Source: Emiliania huxleyi CCMP1516
Lineage: Eukaryota; Haptophyta; Isochrysidales; Noelaerhabdaceae
NCBI RefSeq assembly: GCF_000372725.1
Contig: NW_005202427.1
Span: 424,995-488,994 of the forward strand
Direction of reading: 5' to 3'
Length of the DNA stretch: 64,000 nt
Shown here: piece by piece, positions 9,226 to 18,454 of the stretch
Layout: each line of letters starts with the position of its first letter
Numbering within the stretch: the stretch's first letter is position 1
Made by a program: the position numbers and the translations under genes
Notes under the pieces: generated by a model
Seen by the model: the letters and a program-made list of their open reading frames with translations, nothing else
Told to the model about the DNA's origin: nothing
Databases searched by the model: none

Positions 9226-9843
9226 CTCGACACAGGTGCGAACTGGCGCGTGCTAGTACTATCACCGGCACACCACCGGAGCCGCCTAAGCGACTCCGTT
9301 AAGAACGGCAATGCACTTCGCTCCGTGCACAATGCGACTTTTCCCCACTCACTCGAGGAGGGGTGTTTGCCTAGCGGCACTCGAGTGCGGTGTTTTCGCT
9401 GTGAAACGATCCAAAAAGCGCATCGCTTGCACTGAAAACCCGCCGGCAAAGCTCGTGTGATGTCGAAAAAAAGTGCGATGTAGGCCTAATAGCCGGCGGT
9501 AGCCGTGCGAGCAGCAGTTAGAGCCACGCGCGGCAACAGGTACGCGCCATAGGGATACGACAAGGAGAAAGAAGTGGCCACCAGAAGAGATAGACTGGTA
9601 CGTCGATGCCTTCCAGCGGAGCTGCAGCTGCGTCACACTTATCACTTATGCGCTGTGTGAGTGCCTGCAGCAGCGCCAATAGTCTCGCGGAGCTTGGCGT
9701 CGCGGCCGCCATGTAACAGATAGTGGTGGCTGTGTCGCATGTGAAACAACATGTACATGTACACAAGATACACTTCGAGATGCTGTGCTCTTAGCACACA
9801 ACAACTGTACTCCAAGGGGTTTGCCGTGCGGGCTTTCCTACGG
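9226..9843. other. Intergenic, no gene recognised
   Basis: Bases 9225-9262 are the reverse complement of part of the R4-type repeat at about 57600-57650 (AGTACTAGCACGCGCCAG on that strand). The rest contains no recognisable gene; a Y-shaped palindromic ACATGTACATGT lies near 9750. Confidence 0.5.
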
Positions 9844-12800
9844 CTAACGCCGACTCCGTTGGCCCCGGCCGATGAAGTCGGCGTCCCTGTTCTCCACGTA
9901 CCAACCCGCGAACCCATGGTTCGCCTTGCGCAGGAAGCGTGCCTCAAGCTCTGGGTCGTGTGCCATCACGCGTACGAGCGCCCAGAACGCCGCGCGCGAG
10001 AGACCGTGCGCGTGCCCGCCGATGAACGAGTCGAACTCCATCGCATTCATCCGCTTCGCGCGTGCGTACGTCACGTCTCCGGCGACGAGCGCCCATTTCT
10101 TCATCTTATCCTGCAGCGCCTCCCGGTATATGGCCATGCGCAGCTCGATCGCCACCTCACGCAGCGTCGCCGCGTCGCGCACGTCGTCGAGCTCCGCCGC
10201 GCGCGCCGCGCCGACGTGGTGCAGGTGCGCCTGCGCCGCCATGCACGCCGCCAGCCGCGGCGCGTCGCGCGGCGCGACACGCAGCTCGACGGCGAGCGGC
10301 GGGAGCGGCCGCGCCATCACGCCCACCAGCTCGGCGACCACCTCGTCGGTGGCGTCCGCCTCGAGCGCCGCCATCAGCCACGCCCAACCGCCGCGCGCGG
10401 CGAGCGATCGGCGCAGCGCCGTCGCGAAGCGCACGGCGCGGCGGAGCGGCGTGAGCTCCTCCTCGACGAACGCCGCGAGCGGCGCGGCCCCCGCGAGGGA
10501 GTGCTCACCCGAGCAGCCCTCGCGCACCGCCTCGACCGACGGCTCGTCGTCCTCCACGCCCGTCGGCTGCGGCGCCGAGCCGGCACTCACGCCGAGTGCG
10601 GCGCGCAGCAGCTCATGCGCGCGGCGCGTCGTCGCCGCCTGCTCGCTGCTAGCCGTGTCGGCGCGCAGCCGGCGGCGTGCGGCACGCGAGAGGCTCTCGT
10701 TGTACAGGTTTAGCATCGCCGGCACACTCAGCCCGCCCACCGCCGCATCGCCCACCGCCGCATCGCCCGCTGCCGCATCGCCCGCCGCAGCATCGCCCGC
10801 CGCCGCATCGCCCGCCGCCGCATCGCCCACCGCCGCATCGCCCACTGTCGTCGGCCAGTCGAGTGCAGTCAGCGCGAGCAGCAGCTGCACCGGGTGCGAG
10901 ACGCCGTCCGCCTCCGTCAGCCCGCCCCACTCCACGAGCCACTGGCGCAGCAGCGTTGCGTACTTGTTGTCGGCGATGGCTGCGCACTTCCGCACGCCCC
11001 ACAGAGCTCGCACCGAGTAGAGCACTCGCAGCGCGAGGCGCACCTCGGCCTCGCCCATCGCGCCGCCGCCGCGGCGGCCGCCGCCGCTGCTACCGTCGGC
11101 GGTGAGCGCAAGCAGCGCGTGCGCGTGGAGGGCGACCTTCTGCTCGCCCCCCATGTACATGAAGAGGTCGCGCGTGAGCGTCACGGAGGTGAGCGTGTCG
11201 GCCAGCTTCGAGGTGCACACGAGGCGCGACGCGCGCGGGCAGCGCGGGTCGACGAGTGGCAGCACGTCCTCCACCGCGCAGCCCTCGGGCGCCTGCACGG
11301 CGTGCCCCGACTGCAGCGCGCAAAGCAGCGAGCCCGTGTCGACGGGCGACGGCAGCACGCGCGCCACGCGCATCGCGAACGGGTCCATCTGCGTCGCGTC
11401 GCTGCGGCGGATGCCGAGCGGCACGCCGTGCATGCCGACGAACATCAGCGCGTCGTACTCGCACTCCGCCTCGTGCGTGAGCGCCGCCGCCGCGCCCGAC
11501 CACTCGCCGAGCTGCTGCGGCTGCGTCAGCAGCGAGAGGTAGCTCTCGACGCCGCCGCCGCCGCCGCCGCGGTCGTACCGCTCGAGCATCGCCGGCAGCG
11601 CCTCGTCGAGCGCCGCGAGCGACAGCGCGCTTGCCTGCTGGTCCTCCGCCGCCGACACGATCGCCTCCGCCTCGGCCGCTGCAGCTGCTCGACCTCCGCC
11701 GCCGCCGCATCCACCACCACCACCGTTCTGGTCGCCGAGCAGTGCGCGCAGCAGCGCCTCGATTTCGTCGCCGCCGCCAGCCGCGCAGCGCCGCAGCACA
11801 CCGTCGCCGTGCGCGGCGGCGAGCGCGCGGGCGCGAGCGACGGCGTCGACGCGCAGCGCATGCGGCATCGCGGCGCCCACCTCCTTCACGCTCGTGACGA
11901 TCTCCTCCAGCAACGGCGCGCCTGCCGCGGTGCCCGCGCGGCGCAGCGCCTTGCCGGCATACTTGGCCGTGCCGCCGGTGAGGAAGGCTGCCTGCGCCGC
12001 CGACGAGTCGGCTGCGAAGGCCGTCACCTCCGCCAGCTCGTTGCGCAGCTCGCGCGCCGCGTGCAGCGCGCCCACCAGTCGCTTGCTCAGCCGCACGCGC
12101 TCCGCCGGAGCCAGCCGCACAAAGTCAACACGCCCGTCGTTGCCTCCGCTCGCCGCAGCTGCCTCTGCGGCGCTCTGGGCCTCCACGTCGGCAATCAGCC
12201 GGGTGAGATAGGCGGTGGCCGCACCTGTGTCGGCGGAGCCCGCCACGCGCGAGACGCGCAGCTGACCAAGCAGCTTACTCACCGCCGCTGCAGCCGCCGC
12301 CGCGTCGAAGGGCACGCACTGCACCGCGCAGCGCACGCCGCCCACCATCAGCGCCGGCGGGCCGTGCTGCTCACCGCCGCCGCCGGTGAGTAGCAGCGTG
12401 AGCGTCGCGTCCTCCTCCGCATACACGTCCATCGCGCGCACCGAGCGCCCCGCGCTCTCGACGAGCTGCCACGAGCGCGCCTGCGCCTCGTCGCCGCCGC
12501 ACGCGAGCGTCACGACACGCCCGCCAAGGCACGAGCGCACGCCGCTCTTCAGAGCGTCCAGCGTCTTCTCCATCTCGGACGTGGTGCGGCAAAAGTAGAT
12601 GGGCGCCAGCCCGCCGATCGGCACAGTCTCGAGGCTCGTCTTGCACAGCATGCCCAGTTGCGTCTGGCTCGACGCGCTTACGCCAACCACGATGCAGGAG
12701 ACGCGTGCCCCGCTCCGCACCAGCGCAGCACGCATGTCCGGCAGCTCGCGCGACGGCTGCGGCCCACAGTTGTGCCCGCCGTCCGAGAGCAGCACGATGA

Positions 12801-13164
12801 CGTGATGGACGAGCGACGGCGCCCTCTTCACGATGTCCACCGTGTTCTTCAGGCCAGCGCTGATGTTCGTCTGGCCCTGCCGTGGCAGCGCGAGCTTCCG
12901 CATTGCCTCAGCCGAGGTGATCGAGGTCGACATCGTCGTGGCTGCCGAGTCGAACACCGTCAGACTGCAAGGCGCAGTGGCCTGATCGACGAGCGGCGCA
13001 AAGGAATTCTTCGCGGCCTCCGTCTGCCGGCCCATCGACCCGGAGTTGTCCAGGCAGATGTGGAACGCGATGGGGCTGGCCTTCTGCTTGGCACTGCACG
13101 GCAGCGTGAGCTGAACCACGTGGTGATCGGAGCCGAGCGGGAAGGCGGTGCACTTCATGGTCAT
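9844..13164 (-). CDS. Large von Willebrand factor A (vWA) domain protein
   Basis: The single-exon frame has 1,106 residues from ATG 13164 (in-frame TTG at 13182). The N-terminal vWA domain (about residues 25-205) carries an intact MIDAS motif DNSGSMG, a downstream Thr in GQTNISAG and VIVLLSDGG, so it should bind a divalent cation and a protein ligand. The remaining ~850 residues are Ala-rich helical sequence without a domain I recognise, including a five-residue GDAAA/V repeat array (see repeat entry). The C-terminal 150 residues look well folded (AELVGVMARPLPPLAVEL, FIGGHAHGLSRAAFWALV, EARFLRKANHGFAGWYVEN). There is no signal peptide or clear membrane segment, so it is probably intracellular. 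The partner is unknown. Confidence 0.85.
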   Translation of the reverse strand: MTMKCTAFPLGSDHHVVQLTLPCSAKQKASPIAFHICLDNSGSMGRQTEAAKNSFAPLVDQATAPCSLTVFDSAATTMSTSITSAEAMRKLALPRQGQTNISAGLKNTVDIVKRAPSLVHHVIVLLSDGGHNCGPQPSRELPDMRAALVRSGARVSCIVVGVSASSQTQLGMLCKTSLETVPIGGLAPIYFCRTTSEMEKTLDALKSGVRSCLGGRVVTLACGGDEAQARSWQLVESAGRSVRAMDVYAEEDATLTLLLTGGGGEQHGPPALMVGGVRCAVQCVPFDAAAAAAAVSKLLGQLRVSRVAGSADTGAATAYLTRLIADVEAQSAAEAAAASGGNDGRVDFVRLAPAERVRLSKRLVGALHAARELRNELAEVTAFAADSSAAQAAFLTGGTAKYAGKALRRAGTAAGAPLLEEIVTSVKEVGAAMPHALRVDAVARARALAAAHGDGVLRRCAAGGGDEIEALLRALLGDQNGGGGGCGGGGGRAAAAAEAEAIVSAAEDQQASALSLAALDEALPAMLERYDRGGGGGGVESYLSLLTQPQQLGEWSGAAAALTHEAECEYDALMFVGMHGVPLGIRRSDATQMDPFAMRVARVLPSPVDTGSLLCALQSGHAVQAPEGCAVEDVLPLVDPRCPRASRLVCTSKLADTLTSVTLTRDLFMYMGGEQKVALHAHALLALTADGSSGGGRRGGGAMGEAEVRLALRVLYSVRALWGVRKCAAIADNKYATLLRQWLVEWGGLTEADGVSHPVQLLLALTALDWPTTVGDAAVGDAAAGDAAAGDAAAGDAAAGDAAVGDAAVGGLSVPAMLNLYNESLSRAARRRLRADTASSEQAATTRRAHELLRAALGVSAGSAPQPTGVEDDEPSVEAVREGCSGEHSLAGAAPLAAFVEEELTPLRRAVRFATALRRSLAARGGWAWLMAALEADATDEVVAELVGVMARPLPPLAVELRVAPRDAPRLAACMAAQAHLHHVGAARAAELDDVRDAATLREVAIELRMAIYREALQDKMKKWALVAGDVTYARAKRMNAMEFDSFIGGHAHGLSRAAFWALVRVMAHDPELEARFLRKANHGFAGWYVENRDADFIGRGQRSRR
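10736..10853 (-). repeat. 15-bp coding minisatellite in the vWA gene
   Basis: About eight copies of a 15-bp unit encode VGDAA/AGDAA. It is in frame and keeps the gene open. Confidence 0.85.
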
Positions 13165-13360
13165 GTTGGCCGTCGTCGCCAACTGGACCTGTCACCGCGA
13201 TGTCCATCCAAGACGCGTCCCGTCGTGGGGGACTGCGCAGGAACTGGCGCCATCTCGGCTTTAGAGGAAGCGGCAGCGTGTTTACTTTAAGGCCCTTTCC
13301 CTGCGAACGCGCACCCCCAGGGCTAGGGCTTTCTTGCCCGTAACCCGATGCCAATCATCC

Positions 13361-13438
13361 GGCCCGCTGGGTGCGCTTCTTAGCTCCCCGGCCCTGGATG
13401 TGCGGTTGCTAACTGCACTCCAAGAAAGTGCTCCAAGT
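13361..13438 (-). repeat. Dispersed repeat R3, copy 1
   Basis: On the minus strand: GGAGCAC...GGAGTGCAG then CCAGGGCCGGGGAGCTAAGA. Related copies lie at 27975-28052 and 58463-58545 on the plus strand. Two of the three copies lie near LINE 3'-end copies. Confidence 0.65.
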
Positions 13439-13452
13439 GGGAAGCAAAGCAG

Positions 13453-13623
13453 ATGGAGGCGGCGCGGCATGCCAAGGAGCTGCTGCTGGCGGAGGTTGAG
13501 CGGCTAAGTGCAGCAAGGGCCAAGGGCGAGAAGGGCAAGAAGAAGAAGAAGAATGTGGGCGTGGGCGATACGGGCGCCGCTATAGGCTCAACGAGAGCTC
13601 GTAGCGAGAATGTGTGCAGTTAG
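13453..13623 (+). pseudogene. Small Lys-rich open frame, probably a gene remnant
   Basis: The frame has 56 residues from ATG 13453: MEAARHAKELLLAEVERL then AKGEKGKKKKKN. The Ala/Glu helix followed by a poly-Lys patch is like the region before the U-box of the ankyrin gene at 5-7.6 kb, so it may be a fragment of a related gene. No longer homology continues on either side. Confidence 0.3.
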
Positions 13624-13724
13624 AGAGCTCGATTTTGATGACAATTCTGCAAAGGGGTGTTCACGGAGAGAACATCTCTGGCAGCTCCCACGGCCGAAAT
13701 ATGTTCGCAAAAACAAGCCGGGCG

Positions 13725-14170
13725 TCACAGGGGCTGGGCGCCGAGGACGAGCTTTTCGGGGTCGGTCTTCGCATGCCTGCGCTCCGTACGCACCAGCTGC
13801 CGAGGGGCGCGCACTTCCCGCCTCAAGTACCGCTCGACGAGTCGAGTTATTGGCCGGCGACCGCTGCTGCGACTGGGCGACGCGCCTGTCACGGGGGCTG
13901 GGCGCCGAGGGCGAGCTTGCCTGGGGCGCTCTCCGCGCGCACGGGTTCGCCCGCGGCAGCTGCTGAGGGGCGCGCCATGCTCCTCTCGATGATCGACCGA
14001 CGAACCGATATCTTGGCCGGCGACCGCTGCTGCCGTGGGATGGCGCGCCTGCAGGAGGGGCTGGGTGTCCAGGACAAGCTCGCGGGGCGGGCTCTCCGCG
14101 ACGATCAGCTTCGTGCGTGTTGGGCCCCGACGCGTGCGCTCTTCCAGAGCCGCGCGGCCGTCAGCCGCTG
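13725..14170 (+). repeat. Three decayed tandem repeats of about 160-170 bp
   Basis: Blocks starting near 13730, 13898 and 14055 share GGGGCTGGG(C/T)G(C/T)C..GGACGAGCTT and GGCCGGCGACCGCTGCTGC. Translated in shifting frames they give LGAEDELFG / LGAEGELAW / LGVQDKLAG and GDRCC, so this looks like a former repeat-protein gene that has lost its frame. No intact gene remains; 14171-14606 shows nothing recognisable. Confidence 0.55.
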
Positions 14171-14606
14171 CCGGGGGCGCGAGTGCGCGTTTGAGCAGAG
14201 GGCTCCGCCGCCTGCTGTCTTCATGTCCGGGCGCCGACCGTCGCCTCTGATGTTTGGGTCGCGTGCGGGTGGCCAGCGACGCCGCTGCTCGCGCGTGTCG
14301 GCACGATGCGGCTCCGTTGGCCTGACATGCACCCCGGAAAATGCGACACCGCCAAACGCCGCACCGGGGGCGGCCCCCCTCGGCCTCGCGCCCCTCGCCC
14401 TCTCCGACGGTGTGCGTTGTGGCTCTGCACTGAAGAGCTGATTATGTGCGCGACAGTACGAGAAAAATCACCGCCCAAACAGCGCGCGTAGTACTATATT
14501 GCAACATGCCCGCCCGTGTGGGGGCGTGTCCGCCTCCCGGCGTGCATTGTCTCCACAGTACTACTGCGGAATCAGTACGCGCGCGCGTGCGCGCAGTAGC
14601 CAGTAG

Positions 14607-14990
14607 TCAGCCGGGGCGCTGGGGGTTGAAGAGACGTGGGGCGCGCTCGAGGTCGACAAGCCTCCCCCTCCCCTTGCCCGCGTCTGGCCAGCGCGCCGCG
14701 ACCATGCTGTCAATGTCGAGGCGCAAGCATCGCGCGCAGTCCGAGCTGCGCAGCTCGACAGGAGGTGCGGGGCCGGCGGCGGCGGCGTCGAAGGAGAGCT
14801 CGCCGCGGCACTCCTGGCAGACAGCGAGAGTGCCGCGGAGCGCGGCGACGCTGGGCGTCGCGCAGCGCGCCGCCGCCAGGCGCCTCGCCGCGGCGTCGCG
14901 CTCGGCGTCCTGGCGCGCCGCCTGCAGCAGCGGAGAGTGCTCCGCCGTGTCGGCCGCGAGGAGGAGGCGCCTCGCCCGCGTGCGCAGCAT
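14607..14990 (-). CDS. Hypothetical protein with two CxxC pairs (doubtful)
   Basis: The frame has 127 residues from ATG 14990. An Arg/Ala helix (QAARQDAERDAAARRLAAAR) precedes CQEC and, 30 residues later, CARC, which could bind one zinc. It abuts, head to head, the proposed start of the RCC1 gene at 14989, and the two cannot both use this sequence. It could be an exon of a longer minus-strand gene or a chance frame. Confidence 0.25.
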   Translation of the reverse strand: MLRTRARRLLLAADTAEHSPLLQAARQDAERDAAARRLAAARCATPSVAALRGTLAVCQECRGELSFDAAAAGPAPPVELRSSDCARCLRLDIDSMVAARWPDAGKGRGRLVDLERAPRLFNPQRPG

Positions 14991-15664
14991 GACCAGCCGA
15001 GGGTACGTGTACCAGTGCTGTGGCCACGACTGTGGCAGCTGGTGAGGGCGAGTCGGCGCGATGCCCCGCACTGCAGCTGAAAAGCGCCGCCAACTGGTAC
15101 AGCCGAGGGTACGTGAGTGACCAGCTGGGCCACGGCGACCAGCAGCAGCAGCTGCTGCCCACGAAGCTCGAGGCCTTGGCTGACCAGCGCGTCGTCACCG
15201 TGTCGGCGGGATGGGGCCACAGCCTCGCCCTCACCGCCGACGGCAGCGTCTGGAGCTGGGGCTATGGAGGGCGAGGCAAGCTGGGCCACGGCGACGAGCA
15301 GGACCAGCTGCAGCCCAAGAAGGTCGAGGCCTTGGCTGGGCGGTGCGTCGTCGCTGTGTCGGCTGGAGGCGAATACAGCCTCGCCCTCACCGCCGACGGC
15401 GCCGTCTGGAGCTGGGGCCGGGGAGCCTCAGGCCAGCTGGGCCACGGCGACCAGCAGCAGCAGCTGCTGCCCAAGAAGGTCGAGGCCTTGGCTGGCCAGC
15501 GCGTCGTCGCTGTGTCGGCTGGGGTCCGCCACAGCCTCGCCCTCGCCGCCGACGGCGCTGTCTTTACCTGGGGCCAGGGCCGTCACGGCGGCCTAGGCCA
15601 CGGAGAGGACCTGTCGAACCAGCTGCTGCCCAAGAAGGTCGAGGCGTGGGCGCCGGGGAAGTGA
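14989..15664 (+). CDS. RCC1-repeat protein with a proposed first intron
   Basis: The clear part (about 15110-15664) encodes three to four RCC1 blades with the pattern VVAVSAGxxHSLALTADGAVWSWGxGxxGQLGHGDQQQQLLPKK, nearly identical to the RCC1 half of the fusion gene at 24-25 kb. That open frame contains no internal ATG. A 38-bp near-duplication explains the start: ATGACCAGCCGAGGGTACGTG at 14989 and CAGCCGAGGGTACGTGAGTG at about 15098. Joining the two copies gives MTSRGYVSDQLGHGD in frame. The exact junction is ambiguous because the duplicated bases are the same on both sides. RCC1 propellers bind proteins or chromatin; the partner is unknown. It stops at 15664 after only half a propeller, so it may be a truncated copy. 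Confidence 0.55.
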
Positions 15665-15677
15665 GAAGCCCGCGCAG

Positions 15678-15866
15678 TTGGACAAGGAGGGGATGCTCAG
15701 GCTTCTCGCGGAGCTGAACCAAGTGAGGATTCGGTTCGGCGTCACGGCGGGGCCGAGCCCGAGGGTGGGCGCGGCAGCGGTGGCAGTGGAAGCCGCGGCG
15801 GCGGGCGGTGTAGAGGAGGCCGCGGCCGCTGAGCTGGAGGGGGCGAGAGGATGTGAGATCATGTGA
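15678..15866 (+). CDS. Short open frame just after the RCC1 gene (possible 3' exon)
   Basis: The 62 residues MDKEGMLRLLAELNQVRIRF followed by Ala/Val/Glu-rich sequence look helical and protein-like. The frame differs from the RCC1 gene and starts 14 bases after its stop; a splice into it would need a very short intron. The assignment is unresolved. Confidence 0.25.
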   Translation: MDKEGMLRLLAELNQVRIRFGVTAGPSPRVGAAAVAVEAAAAGGVEEAAAAELEGARGCEIM

Positions 15867-16279
15867 CTTGTGAGGGATGTGTTTGGCTCGTCTTGCGTGC
15901 CTTCCCTTGGCTCTCCGTTCTCCGAAGGGAAGAGGCTCTCGATCATTCATGGTACGACTATCGACTAACAAAAGGCAGCATAGACGAAGTGGAAAACGAC
16001 ACACAACGCCGTGACTGTCGAGACGCAGCTGATATGTCAGATAAAAACCCCTTTGCAGCCAAGCCTACTGGCACCTAATTTGATGAGAATTATCTCATTT
16101 TGTTTTTGAAACGCCCAAAAAATCGGCGCCTGCGGCGGGCCACTGGGGCTCCCGCCCCAGACCCCGTTTACACATGAGCTATGCCCCACGACCTGAGCCG
16201 GAGCCGAACCTGACGAGGCCTGTAGCAGCTCGACGACCTGCACCAGCCCGAACGGTGCGAGGGCGTCCTCGACGGCGGT
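15867..16279. other. Intergenic, no gene recognised
   Basis: Mixed-composition sequence without a supported gene. CGGCGCCTGCGGCG near 16122 echoes the end of the R1 repeat. Confidence 0.4.
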
Positions 16280-16605
16280 GGGGGGGGGGGGGGGGGCAAG
16301 GTGGGTGGGTGGGGCGGGGGGGGGGTGGGGGGGGGGGGGGTTTTAAACCCGGACCTAAATCCAAAAGCCGGGGAAAATTTTTTGGAAAAAATTTGGTTCC
16401 GGGGGCCCCAAGTTTTCCCTTTTTTAGGGGGGCAAAGGGGGTGTTCCCCCGGGCCCCCCGGGGGGTTCCCTTCCGGGGGGCTTGGGCGGGTTTCGGCAAC
16501 CCCAAACGGGGGGGTGGGGGGGCCCCTTTTTACCCCCTTTGGGGGGAAGCCCCACCCCCCGGGGGGGGGGGGTTGACCCCCCCTTGGGTTTTTTCCCCCT
16601 CGAGC
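16280..16605. other. Probable low-quality base calls (homopolymer-stretched sequence)
   Basis: Nearly every base occurs in a run of 2-16 (G runs of up to 16, TTTT, AAAA, CCCCCC), and the texture changes abruptly at both ends. This is what the degraded tail of a sequencing trace looks like, not a natural repeat. Open frames that cross it (Gly/Pro-rich) should be ignored. Confidence 0.75.
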
Positions 16606-16972
16606 CTCGCAATTTTGCTGTTTAGACTGGTTAGCTTGGTGCGCGTCGTGTTCTCTGCGTGCGCGAGGGGAGGCGTCAGCAATGCGGTGCGCGCAAGATT
16701 TCTTCTTGCGGAGGAGCGTGGTGCTGGATGTGCTCTCGAGATGGAGCGCGGGGGACGGGCGGAGGCGGACAAAGTCAAGCGGGGCTGCCGGGCAGGGCCC
16801 GTGGGCGAGACTGCGCTAGCGGTATATCACATAGGGTATGTCTCTTTACCACACGTGTTGACAACACAAACTCGCGCTCTCTCAGGAGAAAAATCCCTCA
16901 GAGAGAGAGATATATAATACGAGGGAGACAGACCATTACACTTTAGGACACATGTTGGGCAACGCAATCCTT

Positions 16973-17911
16973 TCAATTAAGCCCAGCTTGAATGCGTCGT
17001 GCGAGCTCGTGATCCTCGTTGATTTGTAGCAACCTGCGCTGCTCCTCGCGGAGCATCCGCTGTGCCATTGCTTCATCGTCTCGCGGCTCGAGCGAACAGC
17101 TCCCACCGCCTGCTGGCCTAAGGTCGAAGCTGGTCGAGTCGATTGCGTCGTCAGGCACGTTACCATCCCAAGCTGGCCATTGACTGATGTCGGCAGCAAA
17201 CCACCCGCAGCGTGGGCATGCGTTGCCGTTGTACGCGTCGCGCCGGTGAGTGGTGAGTGCTGAGCACGCATAGTGCTCGATCGGTCCATAGCGGCATTGG
17301 CCACACATGCGAGCCCCCGGGATCGAGGCGCGAAGCTGCTGGGCGAGCAGAGTCCTATTAATCCCCCGCGAACTCTGTTGCAAGCGGTTGGCCATCTCTC
17401 GCACGGTCTCCACCAGCCGCTCGTTCATCTCCATGAACACCCGACGGCGAATATCGCCGCTCCGCTGAGCATCAAAGACCGTGTAGTCCTCTGCACTTAG
17501 GAACCTTGCCACGGATTGGTTGTCTAAACTCGCTGTGCAGCCGCCGGCAGCATCGGGATAGCAGACGCACGGAATTCGTCCCTCGTGCTGCTGCGTCAGA
17601 TCCGAGGGGCCGCGCTCGAGCAGGTCGTGCGCGTAACCCTGAAAGCACTCACCGCACATGCCGTGCGCGTTGCTGCAGTGGATGACCGCGGTCTCACTGA
17701 AGCAAACGCAGCACTGGTCCGTCTCTTTGGCTGAGAACAAATGACTCATGGCCGAGCACATTCTCGCCACCTCCTGCATCGCCGCAATCACCCTCGCCGC
17801 CGCCGCCGCACGCCGCTCGCGCCGCCGCCGCCAATGCCGCACCGCCGCCATCACCGCACATGCCGTGAATTCGGCGTCGCCAATGCACGCGGCTCGTATG
17901 AGGTCAGCCAT
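16973..17911 (-). CDS. RING/RBR-like zinc-binding protein (possible ubiquitin ligase)
   Basis: The frame has 312 residues from ATG 17911 (in-frame TTG at 17968). A basic Ala/Arg helix precedes a RING-like cluster CCVCFSETAVIHCSNAHGMC then GECFQGY, an intermediate CVCYPDAAGGC segment, SAEDYTVFDAQ, and a second cluster MCGQCRYGPIEHYACSAL ... NACPRCGW. The order RING / in-between / second Cys-His cluster resembles the RBR (TRIAD) architecture. The C-terminus is a charged helix (MAQRMLREEQRRLLQINEDH) of UIM-like character. Spacing in the second RING departs from classical RBR proteins, so I call it RBR-like. Single exon. Confidence 0.75.
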   Translation of the reverse strand: MADLIRAACIGDAEFTACAVMAAVRHWRRRRERRAAAAARVIAAMQEVARMCSAMSHLFSAKETDQCCVCFSETAVIHCSNAHGMCGECFQGYAHDLLERGPSDLTQQHEGRIPCVCYPDAAGGCTASLDNQSVARFLSAEDYTVFDAQRSGDIRRRVFMEMNERLVETVREMANRLQQSSRGINRTLLAQQLRASIPGARMCGQCRYGPIEHYACSALTTHRRDAYNGNACPRCGWFAADISQWPAWDGNVPDDAIDSTSFDLRPAGGGSCSLEPRDDEAMAQRMLREEQRRLLQINEDHELARRIQAGLN

Positions 17912-18267
17912 AAGGCCCAACGGTGAGCTGCTGTACGGTTGACGCACGGACAGAAGAGGCAGAGGCAATAGACGCGAGAGGAGTCGGGATGAGGACGCGT
18001 CTCAGACGAACGCGGTGAACGCGGGTGAAGGCCTCGTGAAAGGCCTCGTGAAGCCCTCGAAGGCCTCGCGTGGCCGGTCGTTGCGCGCAACACTCTGGCT
18101 TGAAATTTATTCTTTCTTGCGCGTTGCACGGGCAGCGTACGCCTCGCAGCAGCGGGCGCCTCGCCTGGAACTGGACAGGGCCCGTCCGGAGTGCCCCTAC
18201 TCTAGCGCTATCGTGGTGGGTCCGCGGATTCGTCTTGAGTACTGAGAGCAGCTCGGGCCGAGCTTGG

Positions 18268-18438
18268 ATGCCGTACATCGCTTCCTCGGGCCAGGAGTTC
18301 CGACTCGACGGCCCTCAGCCTCGCCGGCGCTCTGACGCCTCTGTCGGTCTTCTTCTCGCGATAGCTCTCATCATCTGTGTCGGCGGTGCCTATCTCGGTA
18401 TGCGCATGGTCTCAGGATCGTACTCACAGGGAGCCTGA
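18268..18438 (+). CDS. Small single-span membrane protein (doubtful)
   Basis: The 56 residues from ATG 18268 have a basic segment followed by one hydrophobic span (SVGLLLAIALIICVGGAYLG). It lies just upstream of the F-box gene in another frame. It may be a real small protein, an upstream ORF or chance. Confidence 0.25.
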   Translation: MPYIASSGQEFRLDGPQPRRRSDASVGLLLAIALIICVGGAYLGMRMVSGSYSQGA

Positions 18439-18454
18439 ACGCTTCCGAGCCAGC

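Noticed and set aside
10894..12393. 499-codon plus-strand frame opposite the vWA gene
   Set aside because: Arg/Ala/His-rich shadow with no domain; the minus strand carries the MIDAS motif and a longer frame.
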